From the NCBI GenBank assembly GCA_030435675.1, contig CM059623.1, positions 8,954,012 through 9,018,011 of the forward strand: 64,000 nt of DNA. Reading direction: 5' to 3'. A program made the translations under genes and the position numbers. This document shows, in pieces, positions 10,613 to 21,028 of this stretch. The notes beneath the pieces are model-generated. The model had not been told where the DNA came from, did not search any database, and worked only from the letters and a program-made list of their open reading frames with translations. Numbering within the stretch: the stretch's first letter is position 1; every line of letters starts with the position of its first letter. Origin of the DNA: Steinernema hermaphroditum (lineage: Eukaryota > Nematoda > Chromadorea > Rhabditida > Steinernematidae).

Positions 10613-11703
10613 CTCTGAAAATCCAGAGAATCAGTAGCACATGTTCAAACGAATATGAGAAAATGAACATTCGCGCCATTTTTCGAAGGGTCGCCGCGAA
10701 CGTTATGACACAACAGATTGCATCTAATATCATATCTAAAATTTATCGAGCTACTAAGCACCAACGAGCAATCAAGGAAATCTGGTGCGAATTGGCAAGA
10801 TGGACAGTTTTAAACGCCCGGCAAGCAACACATAGGATAAACAATTTCCACAAACAAGCCGAAGGTCGAAAAGTTCTAGATCAGAACTGATCTCGTGGAG
10901 ACGCTAAACACACACCATGAACAAGGTTGTATGGTGGATCGGCAGACGAAAACCCTTGAAAATCGGAAAAAAATCCGAAAATTGCCAAAGCAAAAGAACC
11001 GCCGAGAACGCCTTGAGCGTGCAAACTCAGCACCCTTTTGCTCGCACTTAAACGTTGTGAGACCTGACGATTTTGGTTCTCGCTTAAATTTTCCTTACCG
11101 AACAGTGTGGTTTGTTGTTGGATCGGTCATCGTCCCTCCACTAAAATGTCTGAGGAGCTGTCTATTCTATTTAGAAGGCTGGACAACAGCAGACCTCCCG
11201 CAGTCTGGGTCATCTGATTTTCTAGAGAAGCGATGTTTGACTTGGTTCGTTGATCGACTTCATTTCATGTCGATTTGAATTCTCGGAGTGGAAAAGTCAT
11301 TTACTTTTACCGGTCGATATTCCAATAGATCGGTTGTTCCAATAGAGGGGACATGTAAGAGGCGATTCCGATGCCTTGAGATAGAGCTGGAAGAAGGACG
11401 AACATCTTGAAGAGTCTTGTTTCCATGGCCGAGTCGGTGACCGTCGATCCTGAAGTGACTCGCTTAATAGTCGGAACCGAACATAGTCCAGTTAAAATCC
11501 AAGGACTAGTTGTAAGTAACAATCCTGCCAGATAGCGTGGATTCAGATTTTGTGTTAAAAGGACCACAAATCTTGTTTCGGGCTGTTCGCGTTTCGGGCG
11601 TCTGGGCGCCATCTTTGCTGCGCGCTCCAAGACAGAGACGGCCAGACATCTCTCGCCCCTCACTTCGTGTTTATTTCTGCCCGATTTCGGTTGAATCGCG
11701 GAC
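10613..11703. other. intergenic region between divergent genes
   Basis: No gene that I can support. Short open frames lack recognisable domains and consistent splice sites. Bases about 11455-11520 repeat, on the same (minus) orientation, a 55-bp piece of the last exon of the neighbouring CENP-C-motif gene (8098-8160; both read WILTGLCS.PT..RV). This looks like a remnant of an older tandem copy. The rest presumably holds promoters for the two divergent genes. Confidence 0.4.
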
Positions 11704-13215
11704 ATGAAATTCTCCATCTCCCCGGAGGACATAATTCGAATCGTGAAGAGTCTTTTAATTCCCGTATCCGTCGGTTCCGTGTGCCCCGATGTCCCCCTCG
11801 ACCCGCCGACGGCGAGCCTTTTCCTCTCCAGTAGGTCTACCCCATGTAATCGGCTCTTCATTTGATTTCAGATCTCCAACAGAACCAGCTTGTGCTTCTC
11901 GTCTTCGGATCCATCTTCACAACTGTCATCATCGGCATTGCCGTGATCCAATGGCTCTTCGTTTGGAGGTTCGTTTTTGAGGAGAAGCGCCAAAACATGC
12001 TCTACTTCTTGATTCTCGTTCTTCCGGTAGGTCATCTATGTCCACCTATATATGTCCGTACAATTCTCCGTTTCTAGGTATCTGCCTCTTGCGCTCTCAT
12101 AGGCATGTTCGTTCCCCGATCAGCTCCCATGATGACTTCCGTTGGCATTCTCTACTACCTCATCTGCCTCGTAGTACTCGTCGCCTTGATTTGGCACCTG
12201 TCGGGCGGAAGGAGGAACCTGGTGGTTTACCTGAACTACAGAAGTCGGCTCATCAACCTCCAGAGCGCCTTCTGCTTCTTCATGTGGTTCCTGCCTGAAC
12301 TGGAACCGAGCGAGTTAGTTCAGAGACATCGAATAGTAAAGTTTCGTGTTAGGAAAAACCTGCAGATTTTAGAGTGGATGGTGCTCCAAGGACCCGTAGT
12401 CCGGATAATCATCGTCGTCAGCAACATGGTGGCGCTATCGGAGTACCGCCAAGACGCGCGTTACTGGTTCCACTGGAGCGAAATCGGCACAATCACCTCT
12501 ACAATGATCGCTATCTTCGGGATACATACATTGGCCAGATTGACATCCGTAAGTGCCTTTTGAATTACAGTGGTTTAGCCAGTTTTAGGAAAAGCTTCAA
12601 GAGTTCAAGTTCATGAGGATCTTTCGCGTCATCGACTTGGCGCTCTTAATCTTCTCAGTGCAGCATCTAGTCATCGAGAACACATTTGTCCGTTTCAGTA
12701 TTATCGAGTGTGCACCGATTCTGACGCCTTCGGACTCTGCTCGATGTAAGGTATCTCTCTCTCATTCTCAGTACAGTTCGGTTTAGTCGTTTGCAACTTC
12801 GTGATAACCTGTGAGATGCTCATCTTCTCGCTTCTGGTCACCTACCTCGTGCAGCCGAGCAACAGTTCTATCTTCGACAACTTCAAACCGAACGAGAACG
12901 GAGAGAGCGGGCTGTCACCGACGGCACACGTTCTGAAATGGCCAAAGATTGTACCCTTGGGCGATCCGATGGGGGAGACAGTTGTGGAACAAGACGCTGT
13001 ACTTCATGAAAAGCAAAACGAAGGAAACGTCCCCATGTAAGTCACCCTCTTCTGCGATGCCTAGTTCTGGACTTTTATGCAGGATTTTAGAAGAAGTGAC
13101 CAGGAATGGGAAGAGTCGAAGAGGATACGTGCTACTGAGGAATGAGCCAAACGTCAACATCGGGGATTCTAGCTTCGAATTTCCTCAAATGGCGATGTAC
13201 GTAATTGACCGATAA
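11704..13215 (+). CDS. organic solute transporter alpha-like membrane protein (SLC51A/OST-alpha family)
   Basis: Exons 11704-11830, 11872-12026, 12078-12548, 12589-12745, 12787-13036, 13083-13215 give 430 aa. Seven hydrophobic segments are visible, beginning near residue 48 (LVLLVFGSIFTTVIIGIAVI). The cytosolic loop LEWMVLQGPVVR and the later RFVCNFVITCEM fit the OST-alpha/TMEM184 family, which moves bile-acid-like and steroid solutes or serves as a membrane scaffold. The N-terminus carries proline-rich sequence typical of the extracellular end. The last exon could instead splice at 13197 to an exon near 13312; reading through gives a stop at 13213. A second gene starts about 165 bases downstream, suggesting an operon. 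Confidence 0.8.
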
Positions 13216-13379
13216 AGTATTTGTTTTGTTCTACCATTCTCTTCGTTCACGAGGACCCACCAATTCGCTAATATCATTCTGCAAAAATCATGTCTGCAGA
13301 TCTTGTCTAGACACCTCTAACACTTTTTCACTGGATCTGACAATTACTGCGCTGAGTTCAGAGGAGGTGGACGGTCGAA

Positions 13380-14894
13380 ATGCGCCGCGAATTGCAAGAT
13401 GACTTCACTCCGACGCTGACAGAGTCTGTCCGGTAGGAACCTCTACTTCGAAATCGCGTTAATTCTGACAGTTTCAGAGAAGTAGAACTTGGATATTCGT
13501 CCTACGTTCCCGAAAGAGTTTTCGAGAGGAAGGAAATTCTTGTGAAGAGCGGTGCTGGCAAGATTGTACGTTCTTCCGTGACAGCGTCCGTAATCCCTTT
13601 CTTTCTCTGCAGCCTTCTATGCGCGTCAGTCGGGCGCTTATTGTGCTCATTGTCCCCAAGAATTCGCCGTGTTTTTCGCTGATCGAATGCGGCGACTTGC
13701 GGCGAAGGGAGTCTGTTCTCGAAGGGTTTACATTATTATCGTTTTCAGACATCGATTGTCGTTTGTCGACCCCGGAGAACGCTTAAGATGCGATCTGACG
13801 GTGAGATCATGAGACATCTCCCGACAGCCTACGAGAGGCTGCCCATGTTCGACTACTTCTACTCCTACATGGTTGTCTACCCAGGGGTGAAGGTCGGTCT
13901 CCATGTGAAATCCTACAACAACAAGATCTTCGTCGTCCGCTGCGACCAGGAGTCCCTCGCCGAGGCGAGCTTCGCCATCGGGGACGCGATCCTTTCCATT
14001 GACGACAAGCCCGTCACCACGATCCAAGATGCCGTCCATGCCATAGCGGAGTCGCTCAAAGCCAAGAAGTATGTCCAGGCAGTTGTGGAACGCGCCGGCT
14101 CTCCTCAGGCGAATGCGGCCGTCCGCCAGGCACTGTTCGCCGATAAAACCGTTGCAATGGACCCGAAGATGTGCGCTGATTCCATCCAGATCGGACAGAG
14201 GTTCTGGCGAGAAGTTGAGAAGGGCCCAGAGCCGAAGAAGGGGATCCTGCGATTTCTTGAACCGAAGAGGAGTGTCACGAGGTAATCCAGTACCATTCCT
14301 GCCATATCGATCTAAGGCCATTCCTTCAGAATGACAATCGCAACGATGGCCGAAGAATGCCTCATTGAAAACGAACCAGTGAATCCAAATCTCCTCTTCA
14401 AGGTGCCTCCCCGCCCAACTGCTGTGACGCAAAATGGAGGAGAAATGATGGATAACTCGGAGAGGTGGAGGACCCCGAAGGAGGACGTTCCTAGCGGACG
14501 TCAGAAGGCGGCTCAGAAACAGAAGGAGTGTAGAGACGGCAGCCGAAGTGTGAGAAGGAAGAGAAAGAAGGAAAAGTCGATGGAGGATAGCAGGAGTGCA
14601 AGAAGAAAGAAGATGGAGAAGTCAAAGGAGGACAGGTCCAAGAGAGATGCAATTCTCATCAGGAGTAAGAATGAGAAATCAGGACTCGAAGCGGAAAAGT
14701 CGTCTGGCGACGACATGAAGCACAAGAAGGGAAAGTCGAAGAACCGTGGGGCAAAGGAAGACGCGGACAAGGAAAGAACTCAAGAGGAACACGATCAGAA
14801 GGAGAAAGAGAGGTTGAGGAACCTGACCAGGAAGATCTGCTTGAAGCGAAGGGACTACAAGACCAAGAGCGACGAAGAACGATCGGTGGAGTGA
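13380..14894 (+). CDS. PDZ-domain protein with basic C-terminal tail
   Basis: Exons 13380-13432, 13478-13565, 13749-14281, 14330-14894 keep one frame of 412 aa. A PDZ-like fold covers roughly residues 70-150, with VKVGLHVKSYNNKIFVV, then GDAILSIDDKPV as the second half of the ligand groove. From about residue 260 the chain is a K/R/E/S-rich disordered tail. An extra cassette exon at 13613-13725 could encode part of a first PDZ (SRALIVLIVPKNSPCFS), but its joins do not keep the downstream frame, so I left it out. The start follows an acceptor ending at 13361, about 145 bases after the OST-alpha stop, consistent with SL2-type trans-splicing in an operon. Partner unknown. Confidence 0.65.
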
Positions 14895-14970
14895 TTGTGG
14901 ACATTGCTATAAATGTGATAAAGGTTTCTTTCCCGCACCAGTTTGATTTGTGTTTCTATTTACCAAACAG

Positions 14971-15238
14971 TTTTGGTCCAGAGACCAACACCTGGGGAAA
15001 CGCAAACAACAGTGTTTGACTACCCCGGGGATAACCGGAACTCTGGCGTGGAGACGTCCCTGAGAATCCCTTTCAGACGCCCTTCGTTGGTTACAACGCC
15101 TACGTCCCCGGCTACTACAACGACCTCTCCTACCCCCTCTACGGCGCCTCCTACGCCTACACCGTCGGAAGCAACAAGGGAGCGCCCCGGGGACCCATCC
15201 GACCGGCGGCCACGTCTAAACTTCCCAACGACCAGTAG
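14971..15238 (+). CDS. tyrosine/glycine-rich 3' exons, likely the true end of the PDZ gene
   Basis: Two exons (14971-15013 and 15077-15238) read FGPETNTWGNANNS and then a Y/N/G/P-rich stretch (GYNAYVPGYYNDLSYPLYGA) ending at TAG 15236-15238. Nearly every third base is C, a strong sign of real coding sequence. No ATG precedes them, and they begin at an acceptor (CCAAACAG). Splicing from a donor at 14891 (GGTGGA|GTGATT), four bases before the stop of the PDZ gene, keeps frame and would lengthen that protein to 479 aa. An AATAAA follows near 15284. Confidence 0.55.
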
Positions 15239-15676
15239 AAGAAGAGGGGTCCTGGGTGGATAGTCTGTTGAGAACTTTACCGAAATAAAACATTTTCAGA
15301 ACTACTTGCATAGAGTGGCAGGATCGAGACGGGATCCGGAGCAAACCCTTCTATTCGTCCTCCTCTGCTCCTCGGCTTTTGGACTGAAAGTGCACATTGC
15401 TTCCTACTTCCTCGATGCACAGAAGGAGTAAATATTTTCCTTTTAAGAATCCGTACAAACAAGAGAAGACCACCTGTTTTTGCAGTGTCCCACCCGGGTG
15501 CCTTCCGATCTGCGTCTTTTTTTTTTATCACCTCCACATAGGTTCCATTGTCGATAGACTCCTACTTGCACACTGCACACGGTGGGAAGACCGTTTTTAT
15601 CGCTAATCAGGCTGTCGCCTATTGATCGCCGTCCCCTCGCGGCTCCTTTATCACTTAGGGAGATTCTCGCGTCGTC
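15239..15676. other. intergenic region upstream of the SLC36-type gene
   Basis: Apart from the probable polyadenylation signal at about 15284 for the upstream gene, I find no exon with consistent frame and splice sites. A run of T lies at 15515-15525. The stretch probably holds the promoter of the downstream amino acid transporter gene. Confidence 0.35.
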
Positions 15677-17476
15677 ATGCAGCGAACGGAGTCCTTCGCC
15701 TCGCAAAGCGCCGTTTCGGCACACTCGCATCGTTCCCGCCCCAGGTAATCACTACTGTAATGCCTAAGCTGCTAAGCTGCTAGGTTTGTGCTACTGCAAT
15801 AGTGCTCTTCCCGGGAAATTCCTTTTTTTGTGACCGATCTGAGAGGATGACCTTCTTGGCGGACCATGTGTATTGTATTTGATCTGATCTTGGCGATCTT
15901 GTGATCTTGGCCTCTGGGAATGAATCGATAGGCTACAGTTTTTGCAAAATCGCCGAATTCTTGGCCTAACTCTGTTCTCGTTCAGCCGAACGCAGTCGTT
16001 GGCGTCGCTGATCGACTCCGATGAGGAAGCGGACCTCTTTGCCGACCGCAAGAAGAGCGCCTCGTCGCTCAGCCCGGAGCAGGCGCTCATCCACATGATC
16101 AAGGTGATGATGGGCACAGGTATGCTCTCTCTGCCCCTCGCCTTCAAGCACTCCGGCCTCTGGCTCGGCATGGCCCTTCTGCCGGTCATCTGCGGCGTCT
16201 GCATCTACTGTATGCGGCAGCTCGTCTACTGCGCCCATTTCATCTGCCACAAGTGCGTCCAAGCAGGCGACTTCTGTGGATAGACTCTGTTTAGGGAGCA
16301 ACTGGAGAGGATCGACTACGCCAACGTGATGAGGAAGGCAGTGGAGATGGGTCCCGCCTGGATTCGACAGAAGGGATACATGGCCAAGTGGGTTCGGAGG
16401 GCGGGCCCATGCATGAGTGCTATTCCAGGCAGCTGGTCAACGTGAACATGTTCATCGCGCAGCTCGGCTTCTGCTGCGTCTACTTCGTCTTCATGGCCGA
16501 CAACCTCAAGCAGTTCTTCGACGAGACCTCCTCGATCCACATCTCCCAGGCCGGCTGGATCGCCCTGCTTCTCGTCCCTATCCTTGGCCTCTGCACCATC
16601 CGGCATCTCAAGGTTCTCGCCCCATTGGCGCTCCTCGCCAACATCGTCTACATCGCCGCCGTGGCCATTGTCGTCTTCTACCTCATCTCGCACCTCCAGC
16701 CCAGCGACTCCCTCCCGGCGGTGGGCGACTGGCGCAACTTCCCCCTCTTCTTCGGCACCGTTGTCTTCGCCTTCGAGGGCGTCGCCGTCGTTCTTCCCAT
16801 CGAGAACCAGATGGAGCAGCCGCAACACTACATCTCCCCCAACGGCGTTCTCAACACCTCCTGCCTCGTCGTCCTCGCCCTCTACTTGACCACCGGCTTC
16901 TTCGGATACGTCGCCTTCGGAGACGCCGTCAAGGACACGATCACTCTGAACATGCCTAACACCGTCTTCTACCAGACCATCAAGATCATGTTCGTCGGCT
17001 GCATCCTCGTCTCCTACCCCCTCCAGTTCTACGTCCCCATGGAGCGCGTCGAGAAGTGGATCTCCAGGAAGATCCATCCCGACCGACAGACCTTCCTGCT
17101 CTACTTCGTCCGCTACAGCATGGTCATCTTTACGTGTAGGATTCTGTCGGTTTGAAGCTTTCTTCACCCGGGTGCCTTTCAGGCCTGCTCGCCGAGCTCA
17201 TCCCACACCTCAGTCTCTTCATCTCGCTCGTCGGCGCCTTCGCCGGCACCGTCCTAGCCCTCGTCTTCCCCCCGGTAATCGAACTTCTCTGCTGCTACGC
17301 CAAAGGAGGACTCAACTGGAAGGTACCGTACCCCCCTCCTACAGTACGCCCAACGCCTCATTCAGATCTGGCTGAAGAACATCTTCCTGCTGGCGTTCGC
17401 CCTGCTCGGCTTCACCACGGGCACCTACGCGAGCCTCGTGCAGATCGCCGAGGCCTTCGGCAAAGAGGACGCCTAG
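15677..17476 (+). CDS. SLC36/AAAP-family proton-coupled amino acid transporter
   Basis: Exons 15677-15744, 15986-16252, 16295-16387, 16429-17135, 17183-17322, 17366-17476 give 461 aa, the usual family length. TM1 carries the family signature (MIKVMMGTGMLSLPLAFKHSG). About eleven hydrophobic helices follow, with FEGVAVVLPIENQM in the middle, the conserved core-helix motif of SLC36/VAAT-type carriers. The N-terminus is short, serine-rich and cytosolic. By family it imports or exports small neutral amino acids with protons at the plasma membrane or lysosome. Codon use is strongly C-ending, like the GPCR and glycosyltransferase genes here. The 3' end faces the mlp-1 gene. Confidence 0.9.
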
Positions 17477-17800
17477 AGCGCTTAAGCATTTATTGTAACG
17501 GGATAAACATCGATTGCGTCGTTCTCTACAGACAAACGGAGTTAAGTGAACGTGGACGAGTTCGAATCGAGTGGCGTCTTAGCGGTGCTGGGGGTTGATG
17601 GGGGCTGTGAACGCCTCGGCGGTCATCGGTCGGTTCCTGAAAAGTGAGCGTTGAAGCCATGCGGATTAACATTCGGGGATTCGATTAGGGCCTACTGTGG
17701 ACTGATCTACACTAGAAGGAACAGAGGCATGCAGTTTTGAAATTCAGTCATGGCGTCCTTTATTTAGTGCATAGATTCTAGGTGCACAGTGCAAGAGGGA
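17477..17800. other. 3' regions of two convergent genes
   Basis: A 324-bp space between the SLC36-type gene and mlp-1. A minus-strand AATAAA (TTTATT at about 17759) serves mlp-1. No gene seen. Confidence 0.4.
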
Positions 17801-18624
17801 CTATTGGGGAGCGGCCGCTTCCTGTGCTGACCCTTCGGAGGCGGTGTTTCCGAACCGCGCGCCATCGTCCATGGTGAGGGCGCCGGCGCCGAGACCGAAG
17901 CCGACACCCTTGGGGCCGAACTTGCGGCCGTAGCACTGCTTGCAGAAGAGCTCGGCGCCGTGCTCAGCCACGGTGCACGAGTCGAGCATCTTGTTGCACA
18001 GGTCTGAAACGGAAAGTGGATAGAGGGGAGAGAAGGGGAGGAGGAGAGGACAGGAGTGCACATGAACGGACAGGACAGAACGATCTTCTGGACACTTAAT
18101 CCCCAGGTTGGCGTCTTAGAGGCATCCCCACTTTACAGCCCCGCAGCGCAATTATCCCAAAGTGCATCGCGGAGGAACTGGCCTTGCGCATTCCTACAGT
18201 CGCTGTTTGCCTTTGGGATATACGGTTACATGCTGCACAGGGACTTTCTCGTCGCCACTTACGTCATCTCGACCTCGCGGTTCCCAAAGTGTTCCCCGTG
18301 ATCCATGGTGAGGGCGCCGGCGCCGATGCCGAAGCCGATGCCCTTCGGACCGTACTTACGGCCGTGGCACTGTTTGCAGTAGAGCTCCGCCTGGTGCTCG
18401 CAGCAGTTCGTCGAGTCGAGCAGTTTGTTGCACAGCGCTAAAGAGGATGTGGACGTGGACGGACAGGACTGGACAGGACACAGAGGGGAAGGGAGAGGAA
18501 AGGACTTACTGCACTTGAAGCAGAACTTGTGCCACTTGTAGCCGCCGGCGACCATCTCTTCGGCGGCGTAGACGGACTTGCCGCACTTGGGGCACTTCGG
18601 GTGTTCGACGGGCTTGAAGGGCAT
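17801..18624 (-). CDS. mlp-1: muscle LIM protein (CRP/MLP family) with two alternative last exons
   Basis: A first exon (complement 18624-18510) encodes the first zinc finger of a LIM domain ([13 protein letters not shown]...KFCFKC). Two downstream exons each encode a complete second finger plus the glycine-rich GxGFGxGAGAL tail: exon a (18437-18259, ending NREVEMT then TAA) and exon b (18003-17801, ending AAAPQ then TAG). Both accept the same phase-1 join and give 97 and 105 aa. Exon a cannot join exon b in frame, so they act as alternative terminal exons. One-LIM CRP proteins locate to the Z-disc/dense body and nucleus of muscle and cross-link actin and alpha-actinin. The ATG follows an acceptor by 11 bases. 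Confidence 0.88.
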
Positions 18625-19845
18625 GTTGGGAAAATCTGAAAGGTACGGTAATGGGTAACTCGAGTAGCGCCAAGGAGCGACGTCGGACGCCCACACCGCC
18701 AAATGAGAGCCGAGATCGAGTGATCGGTGAGGCCGAGGCGCCTGGGAATGAGGCAAAAACGAAGGCGGACCGCCGCCCCGCAAAACAAACGGCCCGCGGG
18801 AACAGCCGTGTTGACTTTTCGGAGGCGACCGACTCCGCGTATTCCTGTTTTGAGGGCACCGAGTGGAGAGCGGAGGACGCGGATTTGCGAGAAGTTGTAA
18901 AGAACGCATATGGCGGAGATCGCCGGCGGCCGATTAGTTCCATTCCAACGACGCCCTAGAGCGCCGAAGGAGCGCCGCGCCCGCCGGATAGTGATTCAGA
19001 AGCGGAGGCCTTCTTCTGCCAGGTGGCATAGTTAGTCAGCTTCTTGGACAGCTGTCCGCCGCGTCTGGGAAACACTAAAACGGTCGATGGGCCCTTCCGG
19101 GTGTAACAGAGAGGTCGAGCGGCGAACGGAAGACGCCGATCGATGGAAAAAAGTGAGTTTCGAGGGTGCAAATTGACGGATGGATCGCAATCTGGAGAAG
19201 ACGGCAGATGTGGAAGAGCCGATCTCAGAGGGGAAAGGGTCAAGAAGGAGGCCCTGAGGTGATCTGTGTGAACTTTGTTGTTATTCGACGAGGATTCCAT
19301 GCATTCCGGCCTTGTTTATCGCCAAGTTCATCGATGACGTCGGCATTCCAATCCCACAACAAACCATTCTGGAGTGTCCGGTTCAGATCGAGCTTCGTGG
19401 CTACTGGGTTTATCTTCATAGAGGACTCTTTACTCGTCAACTTCCAGTCCGATCTGAGCCGGCTCCCCTGAAACATTTCCTTTGGAAACTTCTGTTCAGG
19501 TCATGCTAGATGTCCACTAAGTTTCAAAACACAGCGATGACTCATAGATTGTGGGCGCTGTGTTACACTTGCCCTTGTCCGAGGGTCACCTAACCGATAA
19601 AGGGCAAGTCTGCACCCCCTCTCCGCAGACGTAAATCCCTCAACTCGATGACCAAACATCGCTCCGGTAACAATTTGATCGTTCCAATTGCTCTTAATCT
19701 TCTCCGAATCCGCTTAGGCTGGCTGGCGCCCCTTTGTTCCCACATTGCCATTCCAGGCGCAATATTCCACACTGGATTTTGTAAAAACGCAAATAAAAGA
19801 GCTCAGAAAGTAATATTTTGGAAGACATAAGTGGACAAGACTGAC
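18625..19845. other. upstream region of mlp-1, no gene seen
   Basis: The first 330 bases are GC-rich and probably carry the mlp-1 promoter. Open frames in this part only mirror the GC content. The remainder, up to the AGACA array, shows no supportable exon, RNA gene or transposon end. Confidence 0.35.
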
Positions 19846-20132
19846 AGACAAGACAAGACAAGACAAGACAAGACAAGACAAGACAAGACAAGACAAGACA
19901 AGACAAGACAAGACAAGACAAGACAAGACAAGACAAGACAAGACAAGACAAGACAAGACAAGACAAGACAAGACAAGACAAGACAAGACAAGACAAGACA
20001 AGACAAGACAAGACAAGACAAGACAAGACAAGACAAGACAAGACAAGACAAGACAAGACAAGACAAGACAAGACAAGACAAGACAAGACAAGACAAGACA
20101 AGACAAGACAAGACAAGACAAGACAAGACAAG
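19846..20132. repeat. perfect AGACA pentanucleotide microsatellite, about 57 copies
   Basis: The unit AGACA repeats without visible interruption for 287 bases. No rotation of the unit forms a stop codon in any frame, so every frame stays open (RQDKT on plus, LVLSC on minus). The long open frames here are therefore artefacts. One strand has no T and the other has no A. Such purity over this length suggests recent expansion, though an assembly compromise is possible. Confidence 0.97.
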
Positions 20133-20460
20133 AGTCTCTGATTTGACCACTCACAGCTTAAACACCTCCGATGTCCGTTTTTGTTTGCGGACTTTCCGTC
20201 ACATTTCCATCTTCGTCGCGCCGGAGCTGTCACTCACTCATCGCCGCAGAGTCCCCTTCTGGTCACTTGCAGAAACAAAGCGCCGTGTTTGCGCTGGATC
20301 TCGGAGATCCCGCGAAACTGGCCCACGAGGGGCGCCTCAAGTGGCCCGCGGAGAGTGTTCGAAGATGTTCCCAAAGAACATGCCGCCGCCGAGACCAGAA
20401 GACCGAAATTATTAAAGTGTTTGTTCAAAGCGGATTAGAAGGATCTGATGAGTTACAGTA
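20133..20460. other. region between the microsatellite and the Ly6-like gene
   Basis: No exon with consistent splicing. It includes the 3' untranslated region of the minus-strand Ly6-like gene. Confidence 0.35.
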
Positions 20461-21028
20461 TCACAGTACGAGCAGCTTGAGAAGGGCGAAGAAGACGACT
20501 CCGATGGAGAGCTTCGCGAGGACGGCGCCGTTGCAGAAGTCGCCGGTGCAGCACTTCACGTGGAGAGTAGTACCGGAGGTCTTGGAAGGTGCATCGTACT
20601 CCAGGTTTTTTCGGTTCTGAACGATTTAAGAATAGAGGAACAGGACTCTGAGTCGTGTGCAGACCTTGCAGATGTCGTTGGGATGGAAATCATAGTCGGA
20701 AACCAGCGAAGAGCTCTCACAAGCCTCCAGCACGATAGTTTTGTTGTTTGAGTCAAGTCCTAAAAGGGATACAGTAGAACGAAGGACGAAGAAATCATCA
20801 TGGATCTAAGACCCTCATAGAAATCCTCATTTTATTCTTAAACTTCCAATTCTGAAACCGACCAGAGATGGCGACGCAGTACTTGTCACCATCGGGACAA
20901 GTGTCCGTCTTCGGATTGTCTTTCGTGTCCTTTGTGGGGGAATGTTCGAAGATGTGGCACTTGAGGGCGGCCGAGAGGAGAGGGAGCACGGCTAAGGCGG
21001 CGATTCCCAGCAGGAAGACAGTCTTCAT
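20461..21028 (-). CDS. secreted or GPI-anchored Ly6/uPAR-type three-finger protein
   Basis: Exons (complement) 21028-20863, 20759-20665, 20616-20461 give 138 aa. Residues 1-20 form a signal peptide (MKTVFLLGIAALAVLPLL). The mature part starts LKCHIFEHS and ends with the Ly6 signature CCTGDFCN, ten cysteines in all. A hydrophobic C-terminal segment (IGVVFFALLKLLVL) after a small-residue site suggests a GPI anchor. The start follows an acceptor by 11 bases. Nematodes carry many such proteins; known ones modulate receptors or odour and pathogen responses. The specific role is unknown. A second family member lies 6 kb to the right on the same strand. Confidence 0.8.

Noticed and set aside
12314..12365. 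Possible extra intron in the OST-alpha gene
   Set aside because: It has GT..AG ends, but its 52 nt would break the frame, while reading through keeps it.
12746..12771. 26-nt intron in the OST-alpha gene
   Set aside because: Too short for nematode splicing; the acceptor at 12786 gives a 41-nt intron and also keeps frame.
13613..13725. Cassette exon in the PDZ gene
   Set aside because: The protein it encodes looks PDZ-like, but joining it shifts the next exon into an early stop. Left out unless RNA data support it.
16316..17167. 283-codon minus-strand open frame over the SLC36-type gene
   Set aside because: It mirrors the GC-ending codons of the transporter exon; the plus strand has the transmembrane signature and splice sites.
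19694..20415. Long open frames on both strands across the AGACA array
   Set aside because: A 5-base repeat without stops keeps all six frames open; the repeat explains them fully.
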